Assembly: GCA_050115555.1 (NCBI GenBank)
Contig: JASFQI010000196.1
Coordinates: forward strand, 1 to 8,978
Source of the DNA: JASFQI01 sp050115555
Lineage (GTDB): Bacteria; Desulfobacterota; DSM-4660; Desulfatiglandales; HGW-15
Direction: 5' to 3'
DNA: 8,978 nucleotides
Shown here: positions 6,276-8,978 of the stretch, one piece after another
How the letters are laid out: each line of letters starts with the position of its first letter
Numbering within the stretch: position 1 is the stretch's first letter
Made by a program: the position numbers and the translations under genes
The notes under the pieces: model-generated
What the model was told of the DNA's origin: nothing
The model's database searches: none
What the model saw: the letters and a program-made list of their open reading frames with translations, nothing else

Positions 6276-7340
6276 TCAGGGCGCATCCCGTTGCAAGGGC
6301 TCTCGATCCGGATGGGAAAGGAAGGGCCTTCCAGGGCAAGCCACATGCTGAAAGATTCCAATGAAGAAGCCGAGCCCGCAACAGAGGTAGTACATGCCGA
6401 GAAGGGGCACGGTCCGGATTGCAAACAACCCTCCCCGTTTCCGCACGAAAAAGCGCAGAAGGGAGGCGTTCGAGGCCATGAGCGCCAGGAGTGCGATCGC
6501 GGATCCCCAGGCAAGGGCAGGCGCCCACGGAGCTGCGATCCCGGTTACAGTGAGGGCGCCCATGGCGGCGACGCTGACTCGGTTGGAAGTCCTAAGATTC
6601 AGGTCGTTGATGAAACGTCGATCACGAAGGATCAAGCGTGTCCAGGGCACGGCACGGTCGAAGAGGTCGGTTCCAAGCATCTGAAAGAACCCCCACTGTT
6701 TCAAGTGTGTGCAGCGGAGGTTTTTCACGAGACGGATTCGGCGTCCCGCACGTTTCAACCGGTATCCGAGTTCAATGTCCTCGATGGACGGCCTGTCAAA
6801 GCGATCGTCAAATCCCCCCAGGTCCAGAAACACGTCCCGCCGGCAGGCGCCGCACCCTGCCCAGAAAGTGGATGCATCCTCGTTGCCCTTGAGGTGTGTG
6901 TAGTGGTGGAGCAGGTTTCGATATTGGGATGGAACGTCCGGCTTCTGCGGTATATCGTCATAACACCCGAAAAGGGCATCCGGGGGATTGTCCTCCTGAA
7001 ACACGTAGCGTACGATTTTCACCGCATCCCGGCCCACTTCCACGTCCGCGTCCAGAAAAAAGAGCACGTCTCCCCGGGCCTGCGCCGCCCCTTGGTTGCG
7101 TGCCCCGGCCGGCCCTCTGGAAACGGGGAGTCGAATCACGCGCAACTCGAGGTCCCTGCCCTCTTCCTTGGGCACCTCGTCGGGGCTCCCGTCCAGGACC
7201 AGGAGGACCTCCTGTGGCGCAGGGTCCAGGGCGTACAGGCTTTGCAGGCACGCGAGGAATTCCTCATCCACGATCCGAACCGGGACAATGACCGAGATCG
7301 AGGGCCAGGGAGCCGCCGTTTTCGTTTGCTCCCCGGTCAT
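6276..7340 (-). CDS. Membrane-anchored family 2 glycosyltransferase
   Basis: The 354-residue protein begins with a GT-A catalytic domain (about 14-245). Seen: ISVIVPV (15-21), VLLVLDGSPDE (45-55), SRGPAGARNQG (74-84), FFLDADVE (94-101) with the metal-binding DAD, FWAGCGACRR (159-168), LGGFDDRF (174-181) and the EDIELGYRL acceptor-side motif (187-195). Two or three hydrophobic segments follow (about 256-295 and 308-331), so the enzyme sits on the membrane with the catalytic domain in the cytoplasm. The start is well supported: AAAGGA (7347-7352) lies 6 bases before the ATG, which overlaps the rarA stop as ATGA. Family members transfer sugars to lipid or glycan acceptors using nucleotide sugars; donor and acceptor are not predictable. 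It is followed directly by the flavoenzyme gene, so the two probably act in one glycan or glycolipid pathway. Confidence 0.87.
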   Translation of the reverse strand: MTGEQTKTAAPWPSISVIVPVRIVDEEFLACLQSLYALDPAPQEVLLVLDGSPDEVPKEEGRDLELRVIRLPVSRGPAGARNQGAAQARGDVLFFLDADVEVGRDAVKIVRYVFQEDNPPDALFGCYDDIPQKPDVPSQYRNLLHHYTHLKGNEDASTFWAGCGACRRDVFLDLGGFDDRFDRPSIEDIELGYRLKRAGRRIRLVKNLRCTHLKQWGFFQMLGTDLFDRAVPWTRLILRDRRFINDLNLRTSNRVSVAAMGALTVTGIAAPWAPALAWGSAIALLALMASNASLLRFFVRKRGGLFAIRTVPLLGMYYLCCGLGFFIGIFQHVACPGRPFLSHPDREPLQRDAP

Positions 7341-8683
7341 GTATCATCCTTTCGGCTTCGAAGCTCGGCCATCCGTCGCTGAATCCTCTCTTCGATTCCC
7401 CTGTTTGTGGGACGGTAATACTCCCGGTTGCGGGTCCCTTCAGGAAAATAGTCCTGGCGTACCCATCCGCCCTTGAAGTCATGGGGGTAGAGGTAGCCCT
7501 TGCCGTAACCGGATTGGCGCATGAGAGCCGTGGGAGCGTTTCGAAGGTGCATGGGCACGGCCTGCGCGCCTGTGTCCTGAATTTCCTTCAGGACGGCTTT
7601 CTCTGCCAGGTAGAGCGCGTTGCTTTTCGGCGCCGAGGCCAGGTACACCGCCGCTTGTGCCAAGGCCAGCCGGGCTTCCGGCGGTCCGACCTTTTCCCAT
7701 GTCTCGAACGCCGAGAGCGCCATGCGAAGCGCGTTGGGGTCTGCCATGCCCACGTCTTCCGAGGCGCACCGGATCATCCTTCGGGCAATGAAGAGGGGGT
7801 CCTCCCCAGCCTCGAGCATCCGGTAGAGCCAATAGAGGGCCGACTGGGCATCACCACCTCGAAGGCTTTTGTGGAAGGCGGATATCAGGTTGTAGTGCTC
7901 TTCGCCGTCTTTGTCGTAGGAAAGGGCCTTTCGGTCCAACGCGGCCTCCACCACCGAAAGGTCCACGACCGGAGAGTCGCTTTCCAGGACGTGTTCAAAC
8001 GCCAGCTCCAGGTTGTTCAAGGCGACCCGGGCGTCGCCCCCCGCAAGATCGATCATGTGGGCAAGGGCCTCTGGAGTTACCTGCACGCCCGTGTCTCCCA
8101 GGCCGGCCTCACGGTCGGTCAGGGCACGGCGCAGAATCGTTTCCAGGTCATTCCGCGCTAGGGGCTGCAGCCGAAGGACCCGTGCCCGGGAGAGCAGGGG
8201 AGGGATCACCTCGAAAGACGGGTTCTGGGTCGTGGCGCCGATGAGAACGATTCGCCCGCTCTCCACGTGTGGGAGGAAGCCGTCCTGTTGCGCTTTGTTG
8301 AAGCGGTGGATCTCATCGATGAAAAGGAGGGTGGGGAGCCCCTTGGAGCGAAAGGTATCCCCGCCCTCCTGAATGATTTCACGCACATCTTTTACGCCCG
8401 ATGTGACGGCGGAGAGCGAGCGAAAAGGGGCTCCGGAACGTCCGGCCATGAGCCGTGCCAGCGTTGTTTTTCCGGAGCCGGGTGGGCCCCAGAGAATCAG
8501 GGAGAAGAGACGTCCGCTGCGCAGCGCTCGAAAAAGCGGAGTGTTCGGGCCGATCACGTGATCCTGGCCGACCATGTCTTCCAGCCGCCGGGGCCGCATA
8601 CGCTCGGCCAGGGGAACCCGGGGCCTTTCCTGCCGATCATTCATGTTCTGCAACCGATCCAGGACCGCTCTTCGAAAGATCAT
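7337..8683 (-). CDS. rarA: RarA/MgsA-type AAA+ replication-recombination ATPase
   Basis: The 448-residue protein is a full-length RarA (MgsA; Mgs1/WRNIP1 family). Seen: PLAERMRP (24-31) and VGQDHV (38-43) at the start of the clamp-loader-like AAA+ module, Walker A GPPGSGKT (66-73), Walker B LLFIDEIHRF (119-128), sensor 1 GATTQNPSF (149-157), arginine finger SRAR (165-168) and sensor 2 GDARVALN (216-223). The family-specific C-terminal oligomerisation region follows, including SAFHKSLRGGD (268-278), YWLYRMLE (284-291), RCASEDVGMADP (305-316) and SGYGKGYLYPHD (391-402). Known role: a tetrameric ATPase acting with SSB at stalled replication forks and DNA gaps. The ATG at 8683 overlaps the upstream stop as ATGA and has AAGGG very close by. 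ATG 8644 (residue 14) would also give a normal family N-terminus but has no SD. The gene runs by ATGA overlap into a glycosyltransferase gene, so it is co-transcribed with genes of unrelated function. Confidence 0.96.
   Translation of the reverse strand: MIFRRAVLDRLQNMNDRQERPRVPLAERMRPRRLEDMVGQDHVIGPNTPLFRALRSGRLFSLILWGPPGSGKTTLARLMAGRSGAPFRSLSAVTSGVKDVREIIQEGGDTFRSKGLPTLLFIDEIHRFNKAQQDGFLPHVESGRIVLIGATTQNPSFEVIPPLLSRARVLRLQPLARNDLETILRRALTDREAGLGDTGVQVTPEALAHMIDLAGGDARVALNNLELAFEHVLESDSPVVDLSVVEAALDRKALSYDKDGEEHYNLISAFHKSLRGGDAQSALYWLYRMLEAGEDPLFIARRMIRCASEDVGMADPNALRMALSAFETWEKVGPPEARLALAQAAVYLASAPKSNALYLAEKAVLKEIQDTGAQAVPMHLRNAPTALMRQSGYGKGYLYPHDFKGGWVRQDYFPEGTRNREYYRPTNRGIEERIQRRMAELRSRKDDT
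7347..7352 (-). promoter_or_regulatory. Ribosome-binding site for the family 2 glycosyltransferase
   Basis: AAAGGA on the minus strand lies 6 bases before the ATG at 7340, inside the last codons of rarA. It confirms that start and allows ribosome loading independent of rarA translation. Confidence 0.6.
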
Positions 8684-8978
8684 TTCCCTTCGGAACGGAG
8701 AATGGTTCCGGGGCCGCCTCCTCGGAACAGACGTTGGATGTGGTCCTGGAAGGCGTCCATGAACAAGGGTTTCTTCAGGACCAGATCGACCTCGGGCGGC
8801 AGAATGTCCGGAGTGTCCCCTCCATCCTCCGTGACCAGGGTGATAAGGACTCCGTGACCGAGCGCCTTCATCCTTCGACAGAGTTCGCCTCGGCTCTTAC
8901 CGGCCTTCAAGGAGGATTCCAGGATCACCAGGCCGAAACGCTCCCGCCGAAGACGGTAAAAACCCTCGGCCGGGTTTG
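8680..8978 (-). CDS. Receiver-like (response-regulator) domain protein, 5' end cut by window, active-site Asp replaced
   Basis: About 98 codons are open from the window edge to a TGA that overlaps the rarA start. A GTG at 8928 is in frame, but the frame stays open upstream and the fold needs the extra residues, so the start lies outside. The order of elements fits the C-terminal two thirds of a CheY-like receiver domain. There is a GFYRLRRERFGLVILE stretch (helix, then beta-3), a helix with GELCRRMKALGHG, then VLITLVTED (beta-4, with the conserved Thr), VDLVLKKP (beta-5, with the conserved Lys and cis-Pro) and a final amphipathic helix. A short tail follows with no DNA-binding domain. Where the phosphoacceptor Asp is expected (LVILD) the protein has Glu, and the usual MP.M.G that follows is absent. 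It may therefore be a non-phosphorylated pseudo-receiver, possibly the end of a larger protein. Assignment rests on pattern alone. Confidence 0.6.
   Translation of the reverse strand, partial: NPAEGFYRLRRERFGLVILESSLKAGKSRGELCRRMKALGHGVLITLVTEDGGDTPDILPPEVDLVLKKPLFMDAFQDHIQRLFRGGGPGTILRSEGK

Noticed and set aside
5673..7382. A 569-codon plus-strand open frame opposite the flavoenzyme and glycosyltransferase genes
   Set aside because: It lies antisense to two genes with clear motifs, spans their junction and has a low-complexity Gly/Pro/Arg-rich product with no recognisable domain. Long antisense frames are common in GC-rich coding DNA.
7481..8161. Plus-strand open frame of 226 codons opposite rarA
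   Set aside because: It is antisense to conserved C-terminal RarA motifs, with no SD or family resemblance.

Overview
The window is about 9 kb of GC-rich, tightly packed bacterial DNA from the chromosome of an unidentified organism. Genes overlap by four bases or abut, Shine-Dalgarno (SD) sequences are easy to see, and there is a complete rarA (mgsA)-type AAA+ ATPase gene. No transposase, integrase, phage gene, CRISPR array, tRNA or rRNA was seen. Gene style and content fit an environmental Gram-negative of the Desulfobacterota/Nitrospirota sort, but that placement is an impression only.

Left part (1-2262, minus strand): a two-gene unit. A dolichol-phosphate-mannose-synthase-like family 2 glycosyltransferase (1513-2262) overlaps by GTGA the start of a large polytopic GT-C-like membrane protein (1-1516). 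That protein ends in TPR repeats and is cut by the window edge. It is open from a GTG start through the edge and is a genuine partial gene.

Middle (2263-4777): a divergent promoter region, then a plus-strand gene for a second GT-C-like membrane protein with eight C-terminal TPRs (2609-4777). It is a paralogue of the left-hand one. A 20-codon leader ORF with a much better ribosome-binding site (2550-2612) ends in an ATGA overlap with the likely start of this gene.

Convergent junction (4778-4928): two overlapping, mutually exclusive hairpins and a third hairpin over the stop codon of the opposing gene.

Right part (4929-8978, minus strand): a four-gene unit, in transcription order. It holds the C-terminal part of a receiver-like domain protein (cut by the window edge), rarA, a membrane-anchored family 2 glycosyltransferase, and a FAD-dependent amine-oxidase/HemY-like oxidoreductase. 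Junctions are ATGA, ATGA and TGA-ATG, so the four are very probably co-transcribed and translationally coupled.

How the genes may work together: the left and middle genes look like a polyprenyl-phosphate-sugar pathway. A Dpm1-like enzyme would charge a lipid carrier with a hexose, and two TMTC-like GT-C transferases with TPR domains would use it on the far side of the membrane. The GT2 plus flavoenzyme pair on the right also looks like envelope-glycan or glycolipid work. The link of the latter to rarA and a receiver-like protein is positional only.
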